NCBI RefSeq assembly: GCF_016629565.1
Contig: NZ_AP023057.1
Span: 930,001-994,000, forward strand
DNA length: 64,000 bases
Source: Nitratiruptor sp. YY08-10
GTDB taxonomy: Bacteria > Campylobacterota > Campylobacteria > Campylobacterales > Nitratiruptoraceae
Direction of reading: 5' to 3'
Shown here: positions 28,520 through 37,741 of the stretch, in pieces
How positions within the stretch are numbered: the first letter of the stretch is position 1
How the letters are laid out: each line of letters opens with the position of its first letter
Program-made: the position numbers and the translations under genes
The notes under the pieces: model-generated
Databases searched by the model: none
What the model saw: only the letters and a program-made list of their open reading frames with translations
Told to the model about the DNA's origin: nothing

Positions 28520-30029
28520 GGTCGACAATATTGTAACCTAAATCTTTGAGACTGTAATTGTCTGTAGAACTGTTTTTAATGATTCTTGGTCTGATGACAA
28601 AAACTAGTTCAAATCGTTTGTTGTTTCTTGCTTTGCTTCGAAATAGACCACCAAGGACAGGAATGTCTCGTAAGACAGGAACACCGTTAATTGTAAAATT
28701 TTTAATATTCGAGATCAAACCTCCAAGGATAAGTGTCGAACCGTCTTTTACTTTAACAACAGAAGAAATTTTCTTTTCACTGATATCTGGAGCTATTTGC
28801 CGTATGCCGTTTTCGTTTGTTGTCTGATCAAGCTGCTTTGGATCTCTTGGCTCGGAAATAGAAGGATTGATCCTAAGTATAATTTCACCATTTTCTGTAA
28901 TCTCTGGCGTGATATTAAGAAGAATACCGATAAAGACAGAAGATGGGGTAAAGGACTGTGTACCAAGACCACCGTTTTGTGAAATGACGATGGAAGTAGG
29001 TACATTATAATTGATTGTATCGCCTATTGAAATTATAGCCGGTTGATTGTTAAGTGTCATCAATTTTGGGTTTGATAGTGTGATGACTTGCCCGTTTTTT
29101 TCTAAAAAGTTAATAATTCCGGCCAGATTGACAGAAGCATCGAAGTATGAACCTATAGTTCTTTGTACGTTAAAGTTACTAGTTGAAGTTCCTGATCCTA
29201 CACGGGTGTAGGAGAGTAGTTTGGTATTTGTTCCCGGTGTAAATGTGTTATCCGCTCCATAATCACCATTCACAAGTAGTGAAAATCTGCTCCAGTCAAT
29301 ACCGTTGGTATACTGATCATTGAGAATGACAGCCAAAATAGAGACATCTATCATGACTTCGTTATGAAGTCTGTTTTGAATCATTGCAATGTATTTTTCC
29401 ACTCTTTCGATCTGCTTTTTGGTTGCTGTTACAGTAATTAATCCTGCATTGATATTGACGATAGGGTCCGGCGCTTTATATTCATCTTCTGGTCTATTTA
29501 AAATACCGTGTATTTCTGTACTGATATCTTTCCAAAAATCAAATTCATCTTTGGAAGTGATTTTATTCACATCCCCACTTCCAGACGATTGGGTACTTGT
29601 TGTAGTTGTTGTACCACTAGTTGTACCAGTAAGGCTGTTTCCTACATCGACAGAGGCATCGGTTACTGTTTCGCCTGTTCTTTTCGATGTGACATAATCG
29701 ACATGAAATGTTTTCGTAATGAGATAGCCTATTTTAAGGATATTGTCATCCAATTCATAGGTAAGATCATTTTCTGTTAGCAAGAGATCTAAAAAATCTT
29801 GAAGTGTGACGTTGTGCAAAGATATTTTTTGTAATCTTTTGTAGAGTCTCTTTTTAGCAAATTTATCTTTAATGATGATATTGTAATCACACTCTTGAGC
29901 TAGATTGTCAATGTACTCTTTGATGGATATTCCTGCTGTACTTTTTATGCTAAACAGTTTTTCATTACATCGATTGGATGCAAACAGTAGTGTGATTGTA
30001 AGAAGTAAAAAAAGAAGACTCTTTTTCAT
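28506..30029 (-). CDS. mshL: secretin (PilQ/MshL/CtsD-like outer-membrane channel)
   Basis: A 507-residue outer-membrane secretin subunit. A signal peptide ends near residue 19 (TLLFASNRC). An STN-like domain (about 25-105) is followed by a Thr/Ser/Gly-rich linker (about 125-155) and the secretin domain (about 200-490) with VITLSNPKLMTLNNQPAIISIG and VKDGSTLILGGLISN followed by VPVLRDIPVLGGLFRSK, the standard signature. MshL has the same kind of low-complexity linker. AAGGAT is 5 bases before the ATG and no base separates it from the preceding gene's stop. Confidence 0.92.
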   Translation of the reverse strand: MKKSLLFLLLTITLLFASNRCNEKLFSIKSTAGISIKEYIDNLAQECDYNIIIKDKFAKKRLYKRLQKISLHNVTLQDFLDLLLTENDLTYELDDNILKIGYLITKTFHVDYVTSKRTGETVTDASVDVGNSLTGTTSGTTTTTSTQSSGSGDVNKITSKDEFDFWKDISTEIHGILNRPEDEYKAPDPIVNINAGLITVTATKKQIERVEKYIAMIQNRLHNEVMIDVSILAVILNDQYTNGIDWSRFSLLVNGDYGADNTFTPGTNTKLLSYTRVGSGTSTSNFNVQRTIGSYFDASVNLAGIINFLEKNGQVITLSNPKLMTLNNQPAIISIGDTINYNVPTSIVISQNGGLGTQSFTPSSVFIGILLNITPEITENGEIILRINPSISEPRDPKQLDQTTNENGIRQIAPDISEKKISSVVKVKDGSTLILGGLISNIKNFTINGVPVLRDIPVLGGLFRSKARNNKRFELVFVIRPRIIKNSSTDNYSLKDLGYNIVDHAKK

Positions 30030-30452
30030 TTATGATCCTTTTTTGGTTCGTATAATAATATTTTTAGATTTTTTCTTTTGCAGATAAAGGCGTACGGTTC
30101 TATGTTTGGATAAAAGATAGACCACTCCTTTATCCGGCTTTATGGATCTTATCGTATACGATCCGATTTTGCTTCCTATCGTATACCAACGTCCATTGAT
30201 TTTTGCTCTATCCTGGAAAATGGCATACAATCTTAATATATGTCTTCTTTTTGTAAGGATTTTATTTTTTTTTGCCAACTGATTCAATTTTTTTTCGTCT
30301 ACAAAGGGATTGGGGATGTTGTTGATTACAATAGGTGACAGACCAACACGTTTTTGTTTTATTTTTACAATAAGATCATCAATTCCCTTAAATTGAGAAT
30401 TTGCTAATAGTGCCAATGTAAAAAGCAGTGTGATTAATAGTTTATTCCCCAT
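30030..30452 (-). CDS. small periplasmic protein, PilP/MshK-like by position
   Basis: A 140-residue basic protein with a signal peptide (about 1-18, LLANS end). The region VVINNIPNPFVD resembles the start of PilP/GspC-type HR domains, and RAKINGRWYTIGSKIGSYTIRSIKPDKGVVYL near residues 87-118 (given here in part: INGRWYTIGSKIG, then YTIRSIKPDKGVVYL) looks like the beta-rich 'processed substance plus regulation' repeat found in PilP, MshK and GspC. These proteins link the inner-membrane PilM/N/O ring to the secretin. It lies exactly between the PilO-like gene and the secretin, as mshK does. Confidence 0.65.
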   Translation of the reverse strand: MGNKLLITLLFTLALLANSQFKGIDDLIVKIKQKRVGLSPIVINNIPNPFVDEKKLNQLAKKNKILTKRRHILRLYAIFQDRAKINGRWYTIGSKIGSYTIRSIKPDKGVVYLLSKHRTVRLYLQKKKSKNIIIRTKKGS

Positions 30453-31069
30453 ACCGATACCTTAAAATGGAGTTGAATAGGCGATTTACCCTTCATTGAA
30501 ATTTCATAAATGTCTGTAACGAGATCGCTCTCTTCGAGAGAATTAAGAAAAGCAAGAATATTTTTAAAATTCCCTTTGGCGTCTACCTCTATTTCAAGTA
30601 CATGACCAAACTCTTTTGTATTTTGGATAAATTCATTAGCGATATATTCCACATCTATTTTGTATTTATTAGCTTTAGCAGTGATGGAATCCAAAAAAGA
30701 AGCCCATTTTTTCTTATTATATAAAAGCGGAGTAAGCTCTTTGAGTTTCATACTGAGATAACTTTTTTCATCTAACAAGGCAGCAAGTTTCTCTTTCTTT
30801 TGCTGTTTTTCTTTCAATAACTTCTTAATAAAATAGGTTTCATCACCATTTCGAGAAATGGACGCTATATACGCTTTATCCATATTGAGTTTTTGTTCTA
30901 TTGCTTCTTTTGCATTCTTTTCTTGAGTAAGTTTCTTTTTTGAAAGGGGAAGAATATATTCATTTGCAATAAAAACTATAATAAGAAAAATAAGCGAATA
31001 ATAGGCTAGTTTTTCAAATTCACTCTTTTGTGAAAAATAGGAGTCGATCTTTTGAAGCAATGTACTCAT
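30434..31069 (-). CDS. PilO/MshJ-like inner-membrane protein
   Basis: A 211-residue protein with one membrane helix at about 22-42, a long coiled-coil (about 45-115, charged heptads with KLTQEKNAKEAIEQKL) and a C-terminal ferredoxin-like domain (about 120-210). This is the topology of PilO and GspM, which pair with PilN on the periplasmic face and align the secretin with the motor. Sequence similarity is weak, so the call rests on topology and on its place between the PilM-PilN fusion and the PilP-like gene. ATGA overlap with the gene before it. Confidence 0.72.
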   Translation of the reverse strand: MSTLLQKIDSYFSQKSEFEKLAYYSLIFLIIVFIANEYILPLSKKKLTQEKNAKEAIEQKLNMDKAYIASISRNGDETYFIKKLLKEKQQKKEKLAALLDEKSYLSMKLKELTPLLYNKKKWASFLDSITAKANKYKIDVEYIANEFIQNTKEFGHVLEIEVDAKGNFKNILAFLNSLEESDLVTDIYEISMKGKSPIQLHFKVSVWGINY

Positions 31070-32583
31070 CTGCTCTTCACCTTCAAGGAGCTCATATAGA
31101 GTCCTTTTGTTTTGTTGATATCTTTTGTAGTTATGTCGTATTTTGAAGATGCGTTATTTGTAATATCTTTTATGAATTCCGTGATGCGCTTGTCGTCAGC
31201 TGCTGTGACCAGTAGATTGAACTCTTTATTTGTATTATTGAGTTCTAGGAGATGAAGTTTATGTTTTTTGATATTTTGAGCGAAGTCTGCTATTGTAACA
31301 GCTTTCATGCTGTAATGAACTTTTTTATCAAAGATACGTTTTAGTGATTGCTCTTTTTCATGCAAATGTCTTGTCACTGCTTGTATCTGTTGATCAACTT
31401 TTTTGATTTCGTTTTTTATATGATTAATTTGACTTTCTAATGATACTCTTTTAGCATGAATTTTGGCATATTTTTTTTGTAAAAGGAGCTTTTCTATTTG
31501 ATATTTGTAGGCCATGGAATAGTTGTAAATAGGATATGAAAAGCCTAAAACCAAAGAAGCCGCAATAGCCATAATGAGCTTACCACTTGGACGTTTCCAC
31601 AATGCTGGAGGCCGCTCAAAAATAGTAAAGTTGACACACTCTTCCTCTTCTTCGAGGCAATCTTGAGTTGTCAGAACAGTGAGAAGATGTATATGCGTTA
31701 CTGACGGATCTGCAACGTGGATTCCGTAATCAAAATCGAAATCGTAAGCTTTCTGTCCTAAATAAGTTTGGGCATACTCTTCGATACCTTGTATAAGGCC
31801 AATATCGGAACTGATAAAAATCTTGTCAATATTCTCTATGTCAAATGACTTTTTGGCGTAGATTAGAATGTCATTAATATGCATAAATAGTTCACTAAAA
31901 ATTTGCATATAGTATTGCAACTCTTCGTAATCCGAAAGGCGTAGGCCGTAGGTACTTAGATTTGCAATGAGCTCTTCAATTGTGACTTCTGAGCCTTTGA
32001 GTTCCGTAAGTCGTTCTGCCATATATGCAAATGAAAATTTTAATGACTTTGTATATACAAAATGGCCATTTTTATAAATCGTTAAAAATGCGTCACTGTT
32101 TTGAAAATAGATAAAAAGATGGGTTTCATAATCGACAAGAATCTCTTTTGTATATAGTGTTTTTAATAAGTACGGGACTGGAAAAATAAAATCTAAATAA
32201 CCAAGTTTTTCAATATATTCATCGTATGTATCATGAAGTGTGGCATATTCTGTAATAAACAGCTGAAATTCTCTCTCTTTGCTATGTAAATCGGTGGGTA
32301 GTTCCAAAAAGGAGATTTTGTACTCTGCCGTAGGATCGAGTTCTAGTTCATCATATGCTTTTGTTGTCAAAATATCTTCAAGATCCTCTTGAGGGACATT
32401 TCGACTGACTTTTATATTTGAGATGATGGTATCTTTTGTCAGAAAATAGGAAGTATGGATATCATTTTTAGAAGTTCGTACATCATTGTATAGTCTTATT
32501 TCGTTTTTATGGTTATCAAAAACGAAATATTTTCGGAAATAAGGATCTATCCCTACAATCTTTTTATACTCTTTTCTTTCCAT
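31066..32583 (-). CDS. PilM-PilN fusion protein (MshI-like / GspL-like)
   Basis: A 505-residue protein that joins two usually separate parts. Residues about 1-310 have the layout of the actin-like cytoplasmic PilM/GspL-cyto domain, including VDYETHLFIYF and KIFISSDIGLIQGIEEY. A single membrane helix at about 338-356 (GKLIMAIAASLVLGFSYPIY) is followed by a coiled coil (about 365-420) and a PilN-like ferredoxin domain (about 425-500). GspL and MshI have comparable architecture. It is the first gene of the reverse nine-gene operon and probably recruits the GspE ATPase through its cytoplasmic half. Confidence 0.75.
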   Translation of the reverse strand: MERKEYKKIVGIDPYFRKYFVFDNHKNEIRLYNDVRTSKNDIHTSYFLTKDTIISNIKVSRNVPQEDLEDILTTKAYDELELDPTAEYKISFLELPTDLHSKEREFQLFITEYATLHDTYDEYIEKLGYLDFIFPVPYLLKTLYTKEILVDYETHLFIYFQNSDAFLTIYKNGHFVYTKSLKFSFAYMAERLTELKGSEVTIEELIANLSTYGLRLSDYEELQYYMQIFSELFMHINDILIYAKKSFDIENIDKIFISSDIGLIQGIEEYAQTYLGQKAYDFDFDYGIHVADPSVTHIHLLTVLTTQDCLEEEEECVNFTIFERPPALWKRPSGKLIMAIAASLVLGFSYPIYNYSMAYKYQIEKLLLQKKYAKIHAKRVSLESQINHIKNEIKKVDQQIQAVTRHLHEKEQSLKRIFDKKVHYSMKAVTIADFAQNIKKHKLHLLELNNTNKEFNLLVTAADDKRITEFIKDITNNASSKYDITTKDINKTKGLYMSSLKVKSR

Positions 32584-32644
32584 AACGCTATTTCCTAACT
32601 TTCTTTAAATATATCGTAACTATAAAACTCTTAAAGTTGACATA

Positions 32645-32675
32645 ATTATAAAGAATTAGTATGGAAATGCTACAA
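32645..32675 (-). promoter_or_regulatory. candidate promoter of the MSHA/competence-like operon
   Basis: On the reverse strand TTGTAG (32670-32675) and TATAAT (32645-32650) are separated by 19 bases, 62 bases upstream of the PilM-PilN start. The spacing is longer than ideal, but this lineage depends mostly on the -10 box. The -35 overlaps the era stop codon, so era transcription may also read into the operon. Confidence 0.35.
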
Positions 32676-33551
32676 TTTGTAGCCGATTGTTTCAAGATCT
32701 TTTTTATTTTTTGTCCATCCTTTTTTGACAACGACAAAAAGATTAAGAAAGATTTTCTTTTGGCTGAACTCTTCCATCAGTTTTCTGGCATCTTTTCCGA
32801 TTCGTTTCAACGTTGTCCCTTGTTTTCCTATGAGGATACCTTTTTGTGAAGGTTTTTCCACTATGATCATAGCATAGACTTTGTCTAAAGTAGGGGACTC
32901 CTCGATTTTTTCAATAATTACATCGCTTTCATAAGGAATTTCATCACTTACATTTTCAAAAATCGCTTCTCTGATAAGCTCTTTGTAGATATCTTTGATG
33001 TTTTCAGTTGTAAGGAGTTCTGGATCGTAATAGTAAGGGTGTTTTGGAAGATACCGCACGATTGTATCCAAAAGATCTTTTTTGCCGATATCTTTTTTTA
33101 CTGAAACCGGTACAAGTTCTAAAAATTGATTCTGAAACTTTTGATATTCGGCTATTTTTTGCAGTAATTTTTCATTACTGACCATATCAATTTTTGTTAA
33201 AACGACTATATGTGGTCTCTTTTTTGCAAGTTCTAAAAATTTTTCGTAGTAGGTTATCGGATCAGTTACAGGAGCCAAAAAAAGGATAAGATCACAATCT
33301 CCTATCGCCTTGATGGCCTCTTCAAGCATAAATTTATTGAGAAGCCTCTCTTTTTCATGGAGGCCTGGCGTATCGATGAAAATAATTTGGTCGTCTCCAT
33401 GCATAACAATAGCATACAGCCTTTTTCTCGTAGCCTGTGCTTTATGGCTTACCATGGCGATTTTTTCGCCAAGTAGCCAATTAAGAAGTGTACTTTTCCC
33501 AGCGTTTGGTCGCCCAATAAGGGCAACAAAGCCAGATCTGGTCTCGGACAT
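32670..33551 (-). CDS. era: GTPase Era
   Basis: Era is an essential GTPase that binds 16S rRNA and helps 30S maturation. G1 is GRPNAGKST (about residues 13-21), the switch region is SHKAQATRKR, G3 is DTPGLHEKERLL and G4 is LTKIDMV (about 138-144). A C-terminal KH domain (about 205-285) contains IVEKPSQKGILIGKQGTTLKRIG (shown split: IVEKPSQKGILIG, KQGTTLKRIG). The 293 residues are normal. It follows hslU by 8 bases on the reverse strand. Confidence 0.96.
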   Translation of the reverse strand: MSETRSGFVALIGRPNAGKSTLLNWLLGEKIAMVSHKAQATRKRLYAIVMHGDDQIIFIDTPGLHEKERLLNKFMLEEAIKAIGDCDLILFLAPVTDPITYYEKFLELAKKRPHIVVLTKIDMVSNEKLLQKIAEYQKFQNQFLELVPVSVKKDIGKKDLLDTIVRYLPKHPYYYDPELLTTENIKDIYKELIREAIFENVSDEIPYESDVIIEKIEESPTLDKVYAMIIVEKPSQKGILIGKQGTTLKRIGKDARKLMEEFSQKKIFLNLFVVVKKGWTKNKKDLETIGYKL

Positions 33552-33559
33552 CTTTTGCC

Positions 33560-34891
33560 TTATAGGATATATTTTGCTAAGTCTTCGTTTGCAACGACTT
33601 CACCTAGTTTCTCATCAACATATGCTTTATCGATGGTAATCGTTTCGCCTTTATGTTCGTCTGCTTCAAAACTTATCTCTTCAAGTAGGTTTTCTATAAC
33701 GGTATGAAGCCTTCTTGCGCCGATATCTTCTATTTTTTGATTGGCACTATGGGCATATTTGGCGATAGCGCGAAGTGCATCATCGGTAAATTCCAGTTTG
33801 ACACCTTCAACAGCCAAAAGGGCTTGATACTGTTTGATAAGAGAGTTTTTGGTCATTGTGAGTATTTTGTATAGGGCATCTTCATCGAGTGAATCGAGTT
33901 CTACCCGAAGCGGAAAACGGCCTTGCAGCTCCGGAATAAGATCACTTGGTTTACTCAGATGAAACGCTCCGGCAGCAATGAAAAGAATGTGATCTGTTTT
34001 GATTGGTCCCCATTTTGTACTGACTGTACTTCCTTCGACAATCGGCAAAAGATCTCGTTGGACTCCCTCTTTGCTTGGGTCTTGTCTCCCCTGCGAGGAG
34101 CTTGATACAGCAACTTTGTCAATTTCATCGATAAAGATAATTCCCTCTTCTTGAGCCTTTTTGAGTGCTTCTTGCTTGATCTGCTCCATATCAAGCAGTG
34201 CTTCACTTGCTTCGTTTTTCAGTAACTCTTTTGCCTCTTTGACACTTACTTCTTTTTTTATCTTTTCTTTATTGAGACCCAATGTAAAAATTTTTGCAAT
34301 GGACTCTTGTGCGTGGGCAAGTTCGGGTGGTAAGTTTGTATCTTCTAGACTTACGGAGTGTTTCGGGAGTTCTATTTCAATTTTGAGATTGTCCAGTTCC
34401 CCTTTTTCAAGACGCTCTTTCATCTTTTCATAGCTTTTTTGATATTCGCTCTTTTTCTCTTCGCTCGCCATCTTAGGAAGAGGAGGCAGTAGTTTTTCCA
34501 AAATTTTTTTTGTTACATACTCTTCAATATCTTTGGCATTTTTCTCTTTATAAATCTCTTTGACTAAAACGATAGCATTTGCTACAAGATCTCGTACCAT
34601 CGACTCCACATCACGTCCAACAAAGCCTACTTCAGTATATTTGCTGGCCTCGACTTTGACAAAAGGAAGATCAAGACTTTTTGCAAGGCGTCTGGCAATT
34701 TCAGTTTTCCCAACTCCGGTGCTTCCGATCATTAAGATATTTTTAGGAGTAATTTCATCTTGCATCTCTTTGGGAAGCTGCATGCGACGATACCTGTTTC
34801 GTAAAGCGATAGCAATGACTTTTTTTGCATCTTTTTGGCCTATAATATATTCGTCAAGATAGGAAACTATCTCTTTTGGTGTTAAATCCAT
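33560..34891 (-). CDS. hslU: ATP-dependent protease ATPase subunit HslU
   Basis: AAA+ unfoldase that feeds proteins to the HslV peptidase. The N-terminus [19 protein letters not shown] is typical. Walker A is IGSTGVGKTEIARR (about residues 54-67), the pore motif region is KYTEVGFVGRDVES, and Walker B is GIIFIDEIDKVA (about 250-261). The I domain between them is present, and the C-terminus ends LAKYIL, which docks into HslV. At 443 residues the length is standard. Its start shares one base with the hslV stop. Confidence 0.97.
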   Translation of the reverse strand: MDLTPKEIVSYLDEYIIGQKDAKKVIAIALRNRYRRMQLPKEMQDEITPKNILMIGSTGVGKTEIARRLAKSLDLPFVKVEASKYTEVGFVGRDVESMVRDLVANAIVLVKEIYKEKNAKDIEEYVTKKILEKLLPPLPKMASEEKKSEYQKSYEKMKERLEKGELDNLKIEIELPKHSVSLEDTNLPPELAHAQESIAKIFTLGLNKEKIKKEVSVKEAKELLKNEASEALLDMEQIKQEALKKAQEEGIIFIDEIDKVAVSSSSQGRQDPSKEGVQRDLLPIVEGSTVSTKWGPIKTDHILFIAAGAFHLSKPSDLIPELQGRFPLRVELDSLDEDALYKILTMTKNSLIKQYQALLAVEGVKLEFTDDALRAIAKYAHSANQKIEDIGARRLHTVIENLLEEISFEADEHKGETITIDKAYVDEKLGEVVANEDLAKYIL

Positions 34892-35427
34892 TACTCCTCC
34901 AAGGTTAAGAGTTTAATATTTGTATTGGTATAGATGCAGAGTTCTCCCGCAATTTTTAAAGACTCTTCCACAAGTGTCTTTGCATCAAGATTGGCGTGTT
35001 TGTCGAGTGCTCGTGCAGCTGAAAGTGCAAAATTTCCTCCACTTCCGATGGCAGCAATTTTGCCATCTTCCGGCTCAACTACATCTCCCGTACCGCTGAG
35101 GATGAAGATATGTTTTGTATTGAGTACGATCATCATTGCTTCAAGCCGTCGCAAATATCTATCTTTTCTCCACTCTTTGGAAAACTCAATAACGCTTTTA
35201 AGTAAATCGCCTTTTTTGTTTTCTAAGATCTTTTCAAACATATCAAAAAGATTAAAAGCATCTGCAGTGCTCCCAGCAAATCCGGCTAAGATCTGTCCGT
35301 TGTAGAGTGTCCTTATTTTGGTGGCGTTGCCTTTTAAGACGGTATTTCCAAAAGTTACCTGTCCATCGCCTCCAATGACGGCAATTCCGTCACCTTTATA
35401 GCCAAGTATCGTTGTGGCTTCAAACAT
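34891..35427 (-). CDS. hslV: ATP-dependent protease peptidase subunit HslV
   Basis: Proteasome-beta-like threonine peptidase working with HslU. The precursor starts [12 protein letters not shown]; removal of the first four residues would expose the catalytic Thr of the TT pair, as in other Campylobacterota HslV proteins. [15 protein letters not shown] (about 18-32) and the nucleophile-supporting [14 protein letters not shown] (about 128-141) are conserved. Length 178. It shares one base with rplI upstream and one with hslU downstream, so rplI-hslV-hslU-era appears to be an operon. Confidence 0.96.
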   Translation of the reverse strand: MFEATTILGYKGDGIAVIGGDGQVTFGNTVLKGNATKIRTLYNGQILAGFAGSTADAFNLFDMFEKILENKKGDLLKSVIEFSKEWRKDRYLRRLEAMMIVLNTKHIFILSGTGDVVEPEDGKIAAIGSGGNFALSAARALDKHANLDAKTLVEESLKIAGELCIYTNTNIKLLTLEE

Positions 35428-35870
35428 TATTCGGCCTCTACCACAAGGTCTAATTTTGCATGGATGCCATGTCCAAGCTTTACATCCACCTCATACTCAC
35501 CTGTTTGCTTGATAGGCGGATGAATATCGATATGTTTTTTATCGATTTCTATGCCCTGTTTTTTCAGTTCTTCAGCTACTTCTTTATTTGTAATGGCCCC
35601 AAAAAGCGCCCCGTTGGCCCCAGCTTTATGTTTGATAATAAGTTTTGTAGATTCGATTTTTTCTTTGAGCTGTTTGAGCTTTTCTATCTCAGCTGCTTCT
35701 TCTTGGGCTTTTTTCGCTTGTTCTTTCTCCCATGCCTCAATTACATCTGGAGTGGCTAATTTGGCAAATCCGCGTGCAATCAAAAAATTCTTCCCATATC
35801 CATCTTTGACTTCTTTGACTTCTCCAGCTTTACCTAGATTTTTTACATCTTTGATAAGTAATACTTTCAT
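35427..35870 (-). CDS. rplI: 50S ribosomal protein L9
   Basis: L9 binds 23S rRNA domain V with two globular domains joined by a long helix. The N-terminal signature [20 protein letters not shown] is followed by [16 protein letters not shown]; the connecting helix is about residues 40-75 and the C-terminal domain ends in [18 protein letters not shown]. The 147-residue length is normal. The start overlaps the end of argG by ATGA. In many bacteria rplI travels with rpsF and rpsR, but here it follows argG. Confidence 0.97.
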   Translation of the reverse strand: MKVLLIKDVKNLGKAGEVKEVKDGYGKNFLIARGFAKLATPDVIEAWEKEQAKKAQEEAAEIEKLKQLKEKIESTKLIIKHKAGANGALFGAITNKEVAEELKKQGIEIDKKHIDIHPPIKQTGEYEVDVKLGHGIHAKLDLVVEAE

Positions 35871-37084
35871 TTTTTTCTCCTTACATGACCTTCGATAATA
35901 AACCGCAATGCATTCAATTTGATAAAACCTTGAGCGTCTTTTTGGTTGTAGACTTCATCCTCTTCGAATGTGCTGAATTCTGGTGCGAATAAAGAGTTTG
36001 GAGATTTTCTTCCAACCACAAAAACATTCCCTTTATATAGTTTCAGTCGTACTGTACCATTCACATTTTCTTGCGTTTTATCGATAGCTGCTTGCATCAT
36101 TTCTCGCTCAGGGCTAAACCAAAATCCGTTATAGATGAGTTCTGCATATTTTGGCATCAGTTTGTCTTTCTCATGTGCCTCTTCTCTATCTAATGTAATG
36201 CTCTCTATGGCTCTGTGGGCTTTGAGCAAAATAGTACCGCCTGGTGTCTCATAGCATCCTCTGCTTTTCATACCTACAAATCGGTTTTCTACAATGTCGA
36301 TTCTGCCGATTCCATGCTTCTTCCCGTATTCGTTCAGTGCTTCTAAAAGTTTTGCCGGACTCAAAGGTTCGCCATTGATTGCGACCGGATCGCCTTTTTC
36401 AAAATCGATGGTGATATATTCTGGTTCATTTGGAGCATTTTCGATGGAATTTGTCCATCGCCACATATCCTCTTCTGGTTCTGCCCACGGATCTTCCAAA
36501 ATCCCGCCTTCGTATGAGATATGGAGCAAGTTTGCATCCATGGAGTAGGGACTCTTTTTGCCATGTTTCTCGATAGGAATCCCATGTTCTTCAGCAAATT
36601 TCAGAAGTTTTTCACGAGAATTGAGATCCCATTCTCTCCATGGTGCTATTACTGTGATATCTGGATTTAAAGAGAGATAAGCGATTTCAAATCGTACTTG
36701 ATCGTTTCCTTTTCCTGTGGCACCGTGTGCTACTGCATCGGCACCCACTTGTTGAGCGATTTCGATCTGTCTTTTTGCAATGAGAGGTCGTGCGATGGAA
36801 GTGCCAAGAAGATACTCTCCTTCATAGATGGCATTGGCGCGAAACATTGGAAAAACATAATCTCGAACAAACTCCTCTTTCAGATCTTCGATAAAGATAT
36901 TTTCCGGTTTTATCCCAAGCTTGAGTGCTTTTTCCCTGGCTGGTTCCACCTCTTCACCCTGACCGATATCGGCAGTAAACGTAACGACTTCACAATTGTA
37001 TGTCTCTTGCAGCCATTTTAAAATGACGGAAGTATCTAAACCTCCGCTATATGCCAAAACAACTTTGTTTACTTTTTTTGTCAT
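35867..37084 (-). CDS. argG: argininosuccinate synthase
   Basis: ArgG condenses citrulline and aspartate with ATP in arginine synthesis. The P-loop-like PP motif [14 protein letters not shown] is at about residues 8-21, and [13 protein letters not shown] and [17 protein letters not shown] are further family motifs. The start ATG (37084), with AAAGGG in front, is preferred to a GTG two codons upstream, giving 405 residues. The C-terminus EGHVRRKK is basic. It heads the reverse operon argG-rplI-hslV-hslU-era and faces rsmD. Confidence 0.97.
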   Translation of the reverse strand: MTKKVNKVVLAYSGGLDTSVILKWLQETYNCEVVTFTADIGQGEEVEPAREKALKLGIKPENIFIEDLKEEFVRDYVFPMFRANAIYEGEYLLGTSIARPLIAKRQIEIAQQVGADAVAHGATGKGNDQVRFEIAYLSLNPDITVIAPWREWDLNSREKLLKFAEEHGIPIEKHGKKSPYSMDANLLHISYEGGILEDPWAEPEEDMWRWTNSIENAPNEPEYITIDFEKGDPVAINGEPLSPAKLLEALNEYGKKHGIGRIDIVENRFVGMKSRGCYETPGGTILLKAHRAIESITLDREEAHEKDKLMPKYAELIYNGFWFSPEREMMQAAIDKTQENVNGTVRLKLYKGNVFVVGRKSPNSLFAPEFSTFEEDEVYNQKDAQGFIKLNALRFIIEGHVRRKK

Positions 37085-37159
37085 TGACACCCTTTGTATA
37101 AAGTTTTTACAATTTTATCCAAAAAATCTTTATGATAAAATTTTGCTAAAGGAACAAAG

Positions 37160-37741
37160 ATGAAAAAAGAGCTTTCAACACGTATCATTGGCGGAAAATA
37201 TAAAGGAAAAAAGCTTCTTCTACCCCAAAAAGAGGTAACGAGAAGTTCCAAAAACATTTTACGCGAAGCGCTGTTTAATATTTTGCAATTTGATATTGTT
37301 GACAAAAATTTTGTAGAAGTATTTGGTGGAAGTGGCAGTGTGGGTTTGGAAGCGTTGAGCCGTGGAGCAAAAAGGGTCTATTTTATCGAAAAGAACAGAG
37401 ATTCATACAAAGTTTTGAAAAAAAATGTACAAAACTGTGATGAGTCTTCATGTTTGGTTCGATATGGCGATGCATTTGAACTTCTTTGGGATATCATTGA
37501 GGAGTTAAAGAGAAACAAAGAGAAAGCCTATTTTTATTTCGATCCGCCATTCAGTATCCGTGAAGGATATGAGGATATTTATGATGAAGTCGCCCAAACT
37601 ATCAAAAAGATTCCTAAAGAGGTTGTAGAATCTATCATCATCGAGCATATGAGCACTCACGATTTTGGGAACTCGCTTGGAAAATACAACAAAGAAAAAA
37701 CGAAAAAATATGGAAAGAGTTCATTAAGTTTTTATCAATGA
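37160..37741 (+). CDS. rsmD: 16S rRNA (guanine(966)-N2)-methyltransferase RsmD
   Basis: RsmD uses S-adenosylmethionine to methylate G966 in 16S rRNA. Opening motif RIIGGKYKGKKLLLP (about residues 8-22), TRSSKNILREALFNIL, the SAM site VEVFGGSGSVGLEALSRGA (about 52-70) and the catalytic motif FDPPF (about 130-134, replacing the D/NPPF/Y form) are all present. Length 193. AAGGAACAAAG precedes the ATG. It overlaps the downstream permease gene by ATGA. Confidence 0.9.
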   Translation: MKKELSTRIIGGKYKGKKLLLPQKEVTRSSKNILREALFNILQFDIVDKNFVEVFGGSGSVGLEALSRGAKRVYFIEKNRDSYKVLKKNVQNCDESSCLVRYGDAFELLWDIIEELKRNKEKAYFYFDPPFSIREGYEDIYDEVAQTIKKIPKEVVESIIIEHMSTHDFGNSLGKYNKEKTKKYGKSSLSFYQ

